From contig CANLWK010000001.1 of the NCBI GenBank assembly GCA_947494805.1, positions 496,001 to 560,000 on the forward strand: a stretch of 64,000 nt of DNA, in the 5' to 3' direction. Below the pieces are notes generated by a model, which had not been told where the DNA came from, did no database searches, and saw only the letters and a program-made list of their open reading frames with translations. Position 1 is the stretch's first letter. Every line of letters starts with the position of its first letter. A program made the position numbers and the translations under genes. Below, piece after piece: positions 39,957 to 48,828 of the stretch. This DNA comes from an uncultured Croceitalea sp. (GTDB lineage: Bacteria; Bacteroidota; Bacteroidia; Flavobacteriales; Flavobacteriaceae).

Positions 39957-42947
39957 TCAAAGCAAGGCCTTTTTTGTTTTCGATAGTTTGCTTCTTGAAG
40001 TCTTGTCATCTTTCGGTTTCAATAGCTTTTTGCTCGTTTTCATATCGGCGTACCTCGGATCTTCTACATACGCTTCTTTTCGCATTTTTGAAACCTCAAT
40101 GCTTAAAAAACCAAACTCACTGACCACTTTGCCATAAGAACGATAGATACCTTTTCCCCGAAAGGGATACCTTGCTGCAATGGGCGGAAACAGCACCGTA
40201 TCGAACACTTCACCGTACTGGTCTAAAAAGGTTGCGAAATACATGCGTTTTCCGGTGTGGGTGCTGGTGTTCTTTACCGTGACCAAATACCCATAGATGT
40301 CAATATACCTGCCCACGTATCGCTTGAGGTCACGTTGGCCATTTTTGCGCTGCGGTACTTCCAATAACAATTCAAACGGACTGCACAACGGAAAACCCAA
40401 TAGCTCCCATTGTTCAAAAGCGGTCTCTAGATCGGTAGTGTTCAGTTTGGGTATGTTGAACTGTTGGTGTTTTGGGGGGAATAATTTCGGATGCTCGATC
40501 CGCTTGCTTTTTGAGAGCATCAAATGTGCTTTCCACAGCAGTTCATGTTTATTGATCTTTGTAAACCGAAAGGCATCAATGCGTATAAGGATGCTGAGTT
40601 GCTCTATAGCAATGTCCATTCGGTCAATAAACCCCTCCAACGAACGAAAATCACCCCTATGGTGGCGTTCGTTGACAATACGTTGCATGGTGCGCTGTTC
40701 CAGGTCGCGCAGGTACATAAAGCCTAAATACAACTGTTGGCCACAAATGGTATTGGCCACATGACTGTTGTTGATACAGGGGGGGTGAACGGTCGCACCC
40801 AGCATTCGGGCATCATGGATATAAAATTCGGCGCGGTAAAATCCGCCCCCATTGTTGAGCACGGCGACCATAAACTCTAACGGAAAGTAGGTCCGTAAAA
40901 AGAGGCTTTGATAGCTTTCAACGGCATAAGAGGCCGAGTGTCCTTTTGCGAAGGCGTAACCGGCAAAGCTGGCCACTTGGTTCCAAATTTCAGCGATCAA
41001 TTGGCCACTGTATCCTTTCTCGATGCAGTTGCTTCTGAACTTGTCCTTCACTTTTTCAAATTCTTCACGCGAACGGAACTTACCGCTCATGCCACGCCGT
41101 AGCACATCGGCCTCCCCCAGGTCCAGCCCGGCAAAATGGTGGGCCACTTTAATGACATCTTCTTGGTAGACCATGACCCCATAGGTTTCGGGCATGATAT
41201 CGAGCATCACGGGATGGGCCTTTTCTGCTGCCCGACCTTCATGGCGGTGTCTCAGAATATACTCGCGCATCATACCACTTTTGGCCACCCCGGGGCGAAT
41301 GATCGAACTTGCGGCAACGAGCCCCAGGTAATTATCGACCTCTAACTTTTTGAGCAGCATGCGCATAGCGGGCGATTCCACATAAAAGCACCCCATACAT
41401 TGCGCCGTTTTTATCATGGTATTGATGTTGTGGTCTTTGTAAAGTGCCTTGACGTTGTGAATGTCAAAATTGGCCTTATGGGGCTGGTTTTGCGCAACAA
41501 TGGCCAGGGTGTCCTTTATTTTACCGAGCCCCCGCTGTGCCAAAATATCAAACTTGTACAGCCCTACATCTTCGGCAATGACCATATCAAAATGAGTTAC
41601 CGCAAATCCCTTTGGGGGTAGAAAGGTCGCTGAAAAACAGTGCAACGGGTGCTCGCTGATCAAAATGCCACTGGCATGTACACTGATGTAATTGGGCATG
41701 CCCTCGATGAGCTTTCCGTATTTGAAAACGAGGTGGGCCATACTGTCCAGTTTTGACGAAACGTACTGACCGCTGCCCAGTGCATCGATCTCATCTTTGG
41801 GCAGGCCAAAGACTTTTCCCAGTTCGCGAATGACACCACGCTGTTTAAAGGTCACGTAGGTGCCGACCAGTGCCACATGTTCAAACCGGTCAAAAATATA
41901 CTGGGTCATGGCCTCGCGGTCACGCCATGAAAAATCAATATCAAAATCGGGCGGATTCGCACGGTATAGATTGATGAACCTTTCAAAGTAGAGGTCAAGG
42001 TCTATGGGGTCCACATCGGTAATGTAGAGCAGGTAAGCCACAATGCTATTGGCGCCACTGCCACGGCCAACATAATAAAAGCCTTGCTTTCGTGCATGGC
42101 AGACAATGTCCCAATTGATCAGAAAGTATGATACAAACCCCATTTGTTTGATAAGGTCCAATTCTTTCTGCAATCGTTTTTCAATAGCGGGCGTTAGTTT
42201 TTGGTAGCGTTTTGGCAGCCCTTCAAGACATAGTTTTTCAAGCAGGGCCTCATCTTCTGCTTTGCTGCTGGTGTAGCACTTCAGGTTTTGGGGTTTTCGG
42301 TTTTTTGAAAAATCAAAGTGGATGGAGCAAGCGGAAAGCAACTGTTCGGTATGCGCTAGAATATAAGAATGCTCGGCGAACGCCTTGGCCAAATTTTGAA
42401 TGGGGTACAGCAGCTCATCTTGATTGGCCTGCTCGCTTTCATCAAGCTTGCTCAACAGCACATTGTTGTCGATGGCGCGCAATAGGCGATGGGCATTGAA
42501 ATCTTTTTTGTTTCTGAACGTAACAGGTTGCTGAACCACCAAGCGGTCTTTGTGGTCTTTGAATTTTGAAAAGGGCAAGCGCCTCAAGTTCTTTAATGAG
42601 ATGCCAATGAACTCATGGGGCAAAAAAGAGGTCTTGTCATGCAGTACCACTTTTTCAAATGGGTAGATGACGAAGGCGTTTTTGAAGGGCGGGGCCTCTT
42701 GTGGAATGGCTATGCCGCTGTGCAGGTGGTACGATAAGAAGGTGTTGAGCTCTTGGTAACCGTCATTGTTTTTGGCAATGCCCACAAAACAGGGGTCGAC
42801 CCCATTTCTAAAGTCAATGCCCAGTAGGGGGCTGACACCATATTTTGGGGCTTCCCGAACAAAATTCAAACAGGCCGAGGTATTGTTGATATCGGTCAGT
42901 ACCAATCGTTTGATATGATGGCGCTGTGCCAATTGCAACAGTTCCAC
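39957..42947 (-). CDS. dnaE2: Second DNA polymerase III alpha subunit, error-prone DnaE2-like
   Basis: 996 aa from GTG 42947. Homology clearly continues 18 codons upstream (YLNCHTYYSLRYGTFSE), but the codon at the expected ATG is ATC (43001-42999) with a TAA five codons before it; the true start is therefore uncertain. Visible motifs: PHP domain (LTDINNTSAC), VGRGSGANSIVAYLLYITDV, NPPDFDIDFSWRDREAMTQY with the catalytic Asps, and a C-terminal OB-fold. It lacks the exonuclease of the replicative DnaE, fitting the DnaE2/ImuC translesion type. It lies downstream of dinB in the same direction, separated by heptamer repeats, as a damage-induced mutagenesis pair. Confidence 0.88.
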   Translation of the reverse strand: MELLQLAQRHHIKRLVLTDINNTSACLNFVREAPKYGVSPLLGIDFRNGVDPCFVGIAKNNDGYQELNTFLSYHLHSGIAIPQEAPPFKNAFVIYPFEKVVLHDKTSFLPHEFIGISLKNLRRLPFSKFKDHKDRLVVQQPVTFRNKKDFNAHRLLRAIDNNVLLSKLDESEQANQDELLYPIQNLAKAFAEHSYILAHTEQLLSACSIHFDFSKNRKPQNLKCYTSSKAEDEALLEKLCLEGLPKRYQKLTPAIEKRLQKELDLIKQMGFVSYFLINWDIVCHARKQGFYYVGRGSGANSIVAYLLYITDVDPIDLDLYFERFINLYRANPPDFDIDFSWRDREAMTQYIFDRFEHVALVGTYVTFKQRGVIRELGKVFGLPKDEIDALGSGQYVSSKLDSMAHLVFKYGKLIEGMPNYISVHASGILISEHPLHCFSATFLPPKGFAVTHFDMVIAEDVGLYKFDILAQRGLGKIKDTLAIVAQNQPHKANFDIHNVKALYKDHNINTMIKTAQCMGCFYVESPAMRMLLKKLEVDNYLGLVAASSIIRPGVAKSGMMREYILRHRHEGRAAEKAHPVMLDIMPETYGVMVYQEDVIKVAHHFAGLDLGEADVLRRGMSGKFRSREEFEKVKDKFRSNCIEKGYSGQLIAEIWNQVASFAGYAFAKGHSASYAVESYQSLFLRTYFPLEFMVAVLNNGGGFYRAEFYIHDARMLGATVHPPCINNSHVANTICGQQLYLGFMYLRDLEQRTMQRIVNERHHRGDFRSLEGFIDRMDIAIEQLSILIRIDAFRFTKINKHELLWKAHLMLSKSKRIEHPKLFPPKHQQFNIPKLNTTDLETAFEQWELLGFPLCSPFELLLEVPQRKNGQRDLKRYVGRYIDIYGYLVTVKNTSTHTGKRMYFATFLDQYGEVFDTVLFPPIAARYPFRGKGIYRSYGKVVSEFGFLSIEVSKMRKEAYVEDPRYADMKTSKKLLKPKDDKTSRSKLSKTKKALL

Positions 42948-43066
42948 TTCAGAAAAAGTGCCGTAGCGAAGACTATAATATGTGTGACAGTTTAGGTAGA
43001 TACGAAGTGCTGAATTTTAGTGGTTATCTATTAGATTTCGGGTTTTCATGTTTTCGTTTTTTTTAT

Positions 43067-43154
43067 CCTAAGCCCTAAGCCCTAAGCCCTAAGCCCTAAG
43101 CCCTAAGCCCTAAGCCCTAAGCCCTACATCCTACATCTTGCATCCTGCATCCTA
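43067..43154 (-). repeat. Telomere-like heptamer repeat between dinB and dnaE2
   Basis: Eight exact tandem copies of CCTAAGC (43067-43122), followed by four degenerate heptamers of the type CATCCTA (43127-43154). On the coding (minus) strand this is a run of GGG tracts separated by CTTA, a G-quadruplex-forming pattern that would also be in the mRNA. Confidence 0.95.
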
Positions 43155-43191
43155 TATCATCAGGTTTCAAGTGTAAATGTTATATCTCGTT

Positions 43192-43246
43192 ACTAACCAC
43201 TAACCACTAACCACTAACCACTAACCACTAACCACTAACCACTAAC
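43192..43246 (-). repeat. Second heptamer repeat at the dinB stop
   Basis: Seven exact copies of ACTAACC plus a partial one, ending 1 bp from the dinB stop codon. On the coding strand the unit is GGTTAGT. With the first array it fills most of the ~245-bp dinB-dnaE2 gap. Confidence 0.95.
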
Positions 43247-43247
43247 T

Positions 43248-44462
43248 TCACTGCTTCCGATGCGCCAGTACAATGGGCGGTTGTCCGTTGAACGGATTGT
43301 GCATTCTGCCAATGGTTCGTGCCCCCATGGCCGAAGCGCGGTACACGGCCCGATCACCAAACCGATTGCGTACCTTGTCCATGGCTTGGTATAGGTTCAG
43401 GGCCTCTTCGGTATCATCAAACAGGTTGATCTGGTAATTGCCCGAGACCAGATGGCTGAAGCGTATGCCCACCAATCGCACCAACATGCGTTTGCTGTAC
43501 AGAGCATCAAAGAGCCCTAAAATTTTCGGAATTAAAATATGGTCGGCACTGGTGTAGGGAATGCGCATTTGTTTTGAGTAGGTGTTGAAATCAGAATACC
43601 TGATCTTGACCGCGATACATGCCGTCAGTTTTTCACCACGACGTAATTGAAAAGCCAGGTTTTCGGCCATGGCCGATAGAATACCCCGTAATTTGATGAC
43701 ATCAATGGTATCACGGTCAAAGGTGCGTTCGTTTGAAATGGACTTGCGCTCGTGAAAGGGAACCACCGGGGTATTGTCGACCCCATTGGCGCGTTTCCAG
43801 ATCACCGCTCCGTTGGCGCCCAGTACGCGCCGCATGACATCCATGGGCATTTCTTGTACGGTCTTTACTTGGCGAATGCCCAAATTGCGCAGGGTCTGGT
43901 AGGTCTTATCGCCCACCATGGGAATCTTTTTTACCGAGAGTGGTGCCAAGAAGGGTTTCTCTTCGCCAAAATTGATCTTTAACTGGTTGTTGGGCTTGGC
44001 CTCATTGGTGGCGACCTTTGATACTACCTTGTTTACCGAGAGGCCAAAAGAGATGGGCAATCCGGTTTCATCAATAATCTTTTCGCGCAGTTCGGTAGCA
44101 TATTTGTACGACCCAAAAAAGCGGTCCATGCCCGATAGGTCGGCATAGAATTCATCGATGCTCGATTTTTCAAATAGGGGCACGGCCTCTTGTATGATTT
44201 CGGTCACCTCATCAGAAAATTTGCTATAGGTGCCCGCATTGCCCTTGATGACCTTGGCCTCGGGACAGAGTTCTTTGGCCATTTTCATGGGCATGCCCGA
44301 ATGGATTCCGAATGCCCGGGTCTCATAGCTACAGGCAGCGACAACGCCCCGGTCGGTAATACCGCCCACCAATAAGGGCACCCCCTGCAGCTCGGTATTG
44401 AGCCGCCGCTCTACGGATACAAAAAAGGTATCAAGGTCTAGATGTAAAATTGTTTTGTTCAC
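43248..44462 (-). CDS. dinB: Y-family DNA polymerase (DinB, Pol IV)
   Basis: 404 aa. ILHLDLDTFFVSVERRL holds the first catalytic Asps and FEKSSIDEFYADLSGMD the second acidic pair. The thumb HhH motif is VKKIPMVGDKTYQTLRNLGI, and the little-finger domain contains SNERTFDRDTIDV. Near the C-terminus QINLFDD matches the beta-clamp-binding motif. It bypasses damaged bases. A 30-bp perfect palindrome lies 28 bp upstream of the ATG, probably the operator of a damage-response repressor, and dnaE2 follows downstream. Confidence 0.93.
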   Translation of the reverse strand: MNKTILHLDLDTFFVSVERRLNTELQGVPLLVGGITDRGVVAACSYETRAFGIHSGMPMKMAKELCPEAKVIKGNAGTYSKFSDEVTEIIQEAVPLFEKSSIDEFYADLSGMDRFFGSYKYATELREKIIDETGLPISFGLSVNKVVSKVATNEAKPNNQLKINFGEEKPFLAPLSVKKIPMVGDKTYQTLRNLGIRQVKTVQEMPMDVMRRVLGANGAVIWKRANGVDNTPVVPFHERKSISNERTFDRDTIDVIKLRGILSAMAENLAFQLRRGEKLTACIAVKIRYSDFNTYSKQMRIPYTSADHILIPKILGLFDALYSKRMLVRLVGIRFSHLVSGNYQINLFDDTEEALNLYQAMDKVRNRFGDRAVYRASAMGARTIGRMHNPFNGQPPIVLAHRKQ

Positions 44463-44489
44463 AAGCCTAAAAAAGGAAGAACAAGATAT

Positions 44490-44519
44490 GGATTATTTCC
44501 ATTTAAATGGAAATAATCC
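44490..44519 (-). promoter_or_regulatory. 30-bp perfect palindrome upstream of dinB
   Basis: The arm GGATTATTTCCATTT is followed without spacer by its exact reverse complement AAATGGAAATAATCC. It lacks a T-run, so it is an operator rather than a terminator. Position 28 bp before dinB fits a LexA-like or XRE-type SOS repressor. The rest of 44520-44984 is AT-rich, has no gene I trust, and must hold the promoter of the YD-repeat locus. Confidence 0.6.
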
Positions 44520-44984
44520 TAATAAATAATATTGAAGTATATAAATGATGCATAAATAGCATGAGTTTGATATCAACTACGATGATCCATAGACAGCTCA
44601 GAAAAGTGTGGTTAAGCTACCATAAACAGTAAAGTGACTGGTTGTGAATCGGTTATGTTTTTTGGGAATTTTAAATGCTGGCCGTTCTATTTTTAGTCGA
44701 ATGTTTCCTAAATATTAAGAAAATAAAAATCTTCATAAATTATTTTATAATAGTACTTTATTTGAGTATATTTCTTACAAATTATTTAGTATTCATTACG
44801 CTTTAAAAAGAAAAGTAATGTTAATTAAATGGTTTTCATTAGTTTATCCAAGCCACCAAACCAAACTATGAACCAATCTTTTCAACCTACGTGCCACCGG
44901 TCATCACGATTGTCCAGATTTCCGGTATCCACATCCCGACCCTTATTCACTAGTAGTTCAATCCTTTTTAAAAAATTATCGACA

Positions 44985-47900
44985 ATGCGCGTAAAATTAG
45001 TATGCATCGTATGCATTTTTAGCGGTATTGTTGGCCATTCGCAAGACGTGCCGACCGTAATACCACCATCACCTGAAGCATCATCATTAGGTAAGTTTAC
45101 CGAAGTACCGGTATCGCTCTACACCGGGCTGCCCAATATTTCGGTACCCATAACGACATTTGAGGTGGGGGGCAGGTCGTTTCCGGTCAGTTTGAGCTAT
45201 CATGCCCGGGGGGTAAAGGTCAATGAGATTGCCTCAAGGGTGGGCATTGGCTGGGCCCTCAATGCCGGCGGTGCCATCACCCGTCAGACCCGGCATGTCG
45301 CCGATGATGAAACGCCCTATGGGTATTTAAGGACCGGTAATAGCCTCATACCCAAACTGGCCTCAGAGACCTGGTTTACCTCGCAAGCGGCACGAAACAG
45401 TTTTTTAGGTCAGCCCACACAAACGCAAGAGGCTACCGATCGCTTGCCCGATCTGTTTCAGATTCAGGCCGGTACGGTTTCAGCGAAATTTATTTTTGAT
45501 TACAACACTCCGCATGAGCCCATTTTACAGCAGTATGAAGATCTAAAGGTCAAAGATAGTATCGATGGGGCCGGACGCATTGAAAGATTCACGGTAACCG
45601 ACAGTCAAGGGTTCAAATTTTACTTCGGTGTTTCAAAAGATGGTATACGCAGCGCACAGAATTGGGACGAGACCTTGGCCAATTATACCTTTCCGTCCGT
45701 AGGCAGTTACAACTTCACAACGCCGGGCAGTTTTTTTAAGACCTACAATAGCTGGTATCTGATGGATATTGAGAGCCCGCAGGGCGAACTGGTCAGTTTT
45801 GAATACGTTGAAGAGACTTCTGAATACTTTAGAAGGTCGTATGATGAACTACTGACTGGGAACGGTGTGGCCTGCTACGCTGCAAAAGTACAGAGCCACC
45901 AATACCAGTTGCAAAAAATCACCCATAGTGGTGGTGAGATCGTTTTTGATAGGGTTGTGGCCAATGACCGTGACGATCTAAAGGGTAGCTATGCCCTGGA
46001 CAAGATCAGCATCTATGACCATGACCTCAATTTTGTCAAAGCCTTTAAACTGACCCAAAGCTATCAAACGGCAACCGGTACCAGTAACCTCAACAGCGAA
46101 TTGAATGGGTTAGAGGCCGAGGCATCAAAGCGATTGTTTTTAGACGCTGTGGTCGAGCAGGGCAAAAATGGGGCCACAAAACCACCCTATACGTTCACTT
46201 ACACCAGTACAAATATTGCAAAGCTGCCCAATCGTTTTTCAAATTCGCAAGATTACTGGGGGTATTATAACGGTGCCGCCAACGGGCAGTTTTTGACCTT
46301 TAGCAACTACGGTAGTTTTAACATAGACCGCAAGGTCAATGTCGCCAAATCAATGGCCGGTATGTTGGTCAGCATGACCTACCCCACGGGTGGGCGCACA
46401 AGTTTTACGTACGAGCATAACAAGGGCATGCGGGGTCCGGAACACCAAGACTTGGTACTGCCCGAGATTAACCCCCTCAATACCGAGAATAATTTCAATG
46501 CTTATTTGGGACATTTGATGTACAATGATGGTGACAGTCATAACAGCACGACCAATGTTTACTCCAAAACCTTTACCATTGGCCCCAACCAAACGGGCAA
46601 CCTTGATTACTCGGTCTGGTTTCAAAATGATACAGGCTGTAGCGAAACCGTAATTACCGGTGATTGTAGGTTCAACGTGACCCTTAAAAACAATACCACC
46701 AATACCACTTATGTGTTGTTCAAAGGTGAGCACAATTTTTTCAGTATATCGCCAGGGTCGTACACCCTTACCGTGGATCCGGTGCCCAGTACGCATGACC
46801 CCATCAACAATACCGATGACCATTTTGTGGTCGGGGTCAGTTGGCAAGAGCAGGTCAATGAAACGCAATTGTATGCAGCTGGAAAGCGTATCAAGCGGAT
46901 CAGTTTCTATGACAATGATGGATCGCTTAACCCTGAGTTCAGCAAAGAATATGATTATGGATTGGGGATTATACTGGGTATCAGCTCTTTTCATACGCTC
47001 GCCACCAATGAGAGTGGTCCTTTTCTTATTTTGGACATGTTGGGGGCCGTACCCGGAAGTCCGCTCAGTACCTATCAGGGCAACAGTGTCGGATACCCTG
47101 AAGTGACCGAATACCACGGCAACAAAGACATCAACACGGGCAAAACGGTTTACGACTACCTGCTTCAAAGAGATACCGGCGATTATACCACTTTTCCGTA
47201 CCATCCCCCGACGGACAATGAATGGTTGCGGGGGCTGCCCAATACCATCAAAAATTATCGTAAAAATACGGGGAACAATTATACCCTGGTGAGCCAGACC
47301 GCTTATAAGTATTTGTACGGCAACCAGTTTATTTCAGGCACAAACACACCTAATGGAAATCCCGAGATTTTTACCCCTAAGCCCAAACGATGGGATGTGG
47401 GTTCGGCGAACATGCCCTTTGGTACCGCACTGAACGATGAGGGGCTGCCCTATGACAAGAACAACACCATGTTCCGCCTGCCCTTGATACACTTGTATTA
47501 CCCTGATGGGCAGGCCGCGGTGAACGGTGATTTGGACTATAAGGTCTTCCATTTTACAGGGGGTACCATGCACCAGTTTTCCACCACAGAGACCCTGTAC
47601 TATGGGGGACAAACAGTGGTGAACTATACCGAGAACGGCTTTAACTATCCCAGGCACTATCAAGTGGCCAGTACGTTCAGCGAAGCCAGTGATGCACAGG
47701 CCATCATCAAACAGTTCAGCTATCCGCAAGACAATGTCGGCGCTACGGGCATTATGGGCGATCTGGTCGCCGCACACCGCTTTGTGCCCATCGAGACAAA
47801 GACCTATAAAGATGTTGATGAAGACGGTACCGCCGACAGTAACGAGCTGCTCAGTGTTGAAAAGGTGGTCTATGCGCAGCACAATGGCATACCGCAGCCA

Positions 47901-48353
47901 CAGGACATGCAGTACGCCAAGGGCGACATACTCGCCTTAGAAGATAGGGTCAAATACCATAGCTATAACGACCTGGGAAAACCTTTGGAGGTATCACAGG
48001 CCGATGGGCCCATAACAAGTTATATCTGGGGGCACAACCAAATGTATCCCATTGCCAAGATCGAGAACGCTTCATACGCCGACATTGCGGCCGCTCTGAG
48101 TGTACCGGTGAGTACGCTCAAAAACTATGATGAGGGTGATTTGGCATTGTTCAATGGGCTGCGTACAAATTCGTCGTTGCCCCATGTGATGGTGACCACC
48201 TATACCTATGCCCCCTTGGTCGGTATGACCAGCATGACCGATCCCAGGGGCAATGTGACCACCTACACCTATGACGACCTCAATAGGTTGCACGAGGTCA
48301 AGGACCGCAACAACCATTTGCTTTCAGAGAACCAATACCAGTATAAGAACTAA
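44985..48353 (+). CDS. Secreted YD-repeat (RHS-like) protein, first component of toxin locus
   Basis: About 1122 aa from ATG at 44985, which opens a clear signal peptide (MRVKLVCIVCIFSGIVGHSQ); the 52 preceding codons of the open frame do not look like a start. After the signal come SLGKFTEVPVSLYTGLPNIS and SFPVSLSYHARGVKVNEIAS, the SpvB/TcdB-like beginning seen in Bacteroidota RHS proteins. Beta-rich repeats follow, and at the end YD repeats (DPRGNVTTYTYDDLNRLHEV). It has no toxin tip; it ends in a YD strand, suggesting it completes the shell together with the 48829 product. The next gene starts 12 bp later. GC is markedly higher than in the downstream array. Confidence 0.8.
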   Translation: MRVKLVCIVCIFSGIVGHSQDVPTVIPPSPEASSLGKFTEVPVSLYTGLPNISVPITTFEVGGRSFPVSLSYHARGVKVNEIASRVGIGWALNAGGAITRQTRHVADDETPYGYLRTGNSLIPKLASETWFTSQAARNSFLGQPTQTQEATDRLPDLFQIQAGTVSAKFIFDYNTPHEPILQQYEDLKVKDSIDGAGRIERFTVTDSQGFKFYFGVSKDGIRSAQNWDETLANYTFPSVGSYNFTTPGSFFKTYNSWYLMDIESPQGELVSFEYVEETSEYFRRSYDELLTGNGVACYAAKVQSHQYQLQKITHSGGEIVFDRVVANDRDDLKGSYALDKISIYDHDLNFVKAFKLTQSYQTATGTSNLNSELNGLEAEASKRLFLDAVVEQGKNGATKPPYTFTYTSTNIAKLPNRFSNSQDYWGYYNGAANGQFLTFSNYGSFNIDRKVNVAKSMAGMLVSMTYPTGGRTSFTYEHNKGMRGPEHQDLVLPEINPLNTENNFNAYLGHLMYNDGDSHNSTTNVYSKTFTIGPNQTGNLDYSVWFQNDTGCSETVITGDCRFNVTLKNNTTNTTYVLFKGEHNFFSISPGSYTLTVDPVPSTHDPINNTDDHFVVGVSWQEQVNETQLYAAGKRIKRISFYDNDGSLNPEFSKEYDYGLGIILGISSFHTLATNESGPFLILDMLGAVPGSPLSTYQGNSVGYPEVTEYHGNKDINTGKTVYDYLLQRDTGDYTTFPYHPPTDNEWLRGLPNTIKNYRKNTGNNYTLVSQTAYKYLYGNQFISGTNTPNGNPEIFTPKPKRWDVGSANMPFGTALNDEGLPYDKNNTMFRLPLIHLYYPDGQAAVNGDLDYKVFHFTGGTMHQFSTTETLYYGGQTVVNYTENGFNYPRHYQVASTFSEASDAQAIIKQFSYPQDNVGATGIMGDLVAAHRFVPIETKTYKDVDEDGTADSNELLSVEKVVYAQHNGIPQPQDMQYAKGDILALEDRVKYHSYNDLGKPLEVSQADGPITSYIWGHNQMYPIAKIENASYADIAAALSVPVSTLKNYDEGDLALFNGLRTNSSLPHVMVTTYTYAPLVGMTSMTDPRGNVTTYTYDDLNRLHEVKDRNNHLLSENQYQYKN

Positions 48354-48365
48354 TACCGCACTAAA

Positions 48366-48824
48366 ATGAAAATTATAACCCGCTATATACCTATCACTAA
48401 TGGCCTGCTGCCGATCATGGCCATTTTTTTGCTCACCATCAATGTTTCACAGGCACAGGGCAATGCCGAACGCCTCATAGGGTCGTGGCAGTTCAGTACC
48501 GAGACCTCATTTTCAAAGATGAACCAAAACGCGGCAGAGCGTATGGGCCGTGATACCGAACTACAGCAGAAAATACGGGCGGCGTACATTGGCAAGACCA
48601 TTGCCTTTATGCCCGATGGCAGTTATGCCCAGGTTTTGGGCAATGGCCAAAAGGCCTCGGGAAAATGGGCCGTTGACAAAAACATGGTACGCATCACAGT
48701 GGCTGATGGTTCGGCCTTTTACTTTAGGTTTCAAATCGTTAGGGGCACCCTACTGCTGCGACCGCCCAACACTGAAAAGACCGCACAAAGTATCGTACCC
48801 GACCAATATTTCACCAAAATCTAA
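48366..48824 (+). CDS. Small secreted protein of the YD-repeat locus
   Basis: 152 aa with a signal peptide (IFLLTINVSQAQG cleavage region). The mature part starts AERLIGSWQFSTETSFSKMN and contains IAFMPDGSYAQVLGNGQKAS and GKWAVDKNMVRITVADGSAF, a lipocalin-like/META-like beta pattern common in small Bacteroidota exported proteins. It lies between the two YD-repeat genes with gaps of 12 and 4 bp, so it is co-expressed and may aid export or folding of the shell; function not shown. Confidence 0.7.
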   Translation: MKIITRYIPITNGLLPIMAIFLLTINVSQAQGNAERLIGSWQFSTETSFSKMNQNAAERMGRDTELQQKIRAAYIGKTIAFMPDGSYAQVLGNGQKASGKWAVDKNMVRITVADGSAFYFRFQIVRGTLLLRPPNTEKTAQSIVPDQYFTKI

Positions 48825-48828
48825 AGCC

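Noticed and set aside
43067-43246. Heptamer arrays as a CRISPR
   Set aside because: The repeats are contiguous 7-mers without spacers and there are no cas genes.
44829-44984. YD-repeat gene start at 44829
   Set aside because: The first 52 codons are Ser/Pro/Arg-rich without a signal peptide, while MRVKLVCIVCIFSG at 44985 is a good signal.
46350-47204. Long minus-strand frame inside the first YD-repeat gene
   Set aside because: It is a shadow of the coding strand with no recognisable protein features or start context.
48550-48828. RHS gene start at 48550
   Set aside because: That stretch overlaps the 152-aa gene in another frame; a signal peptide begins at ATG 48829.
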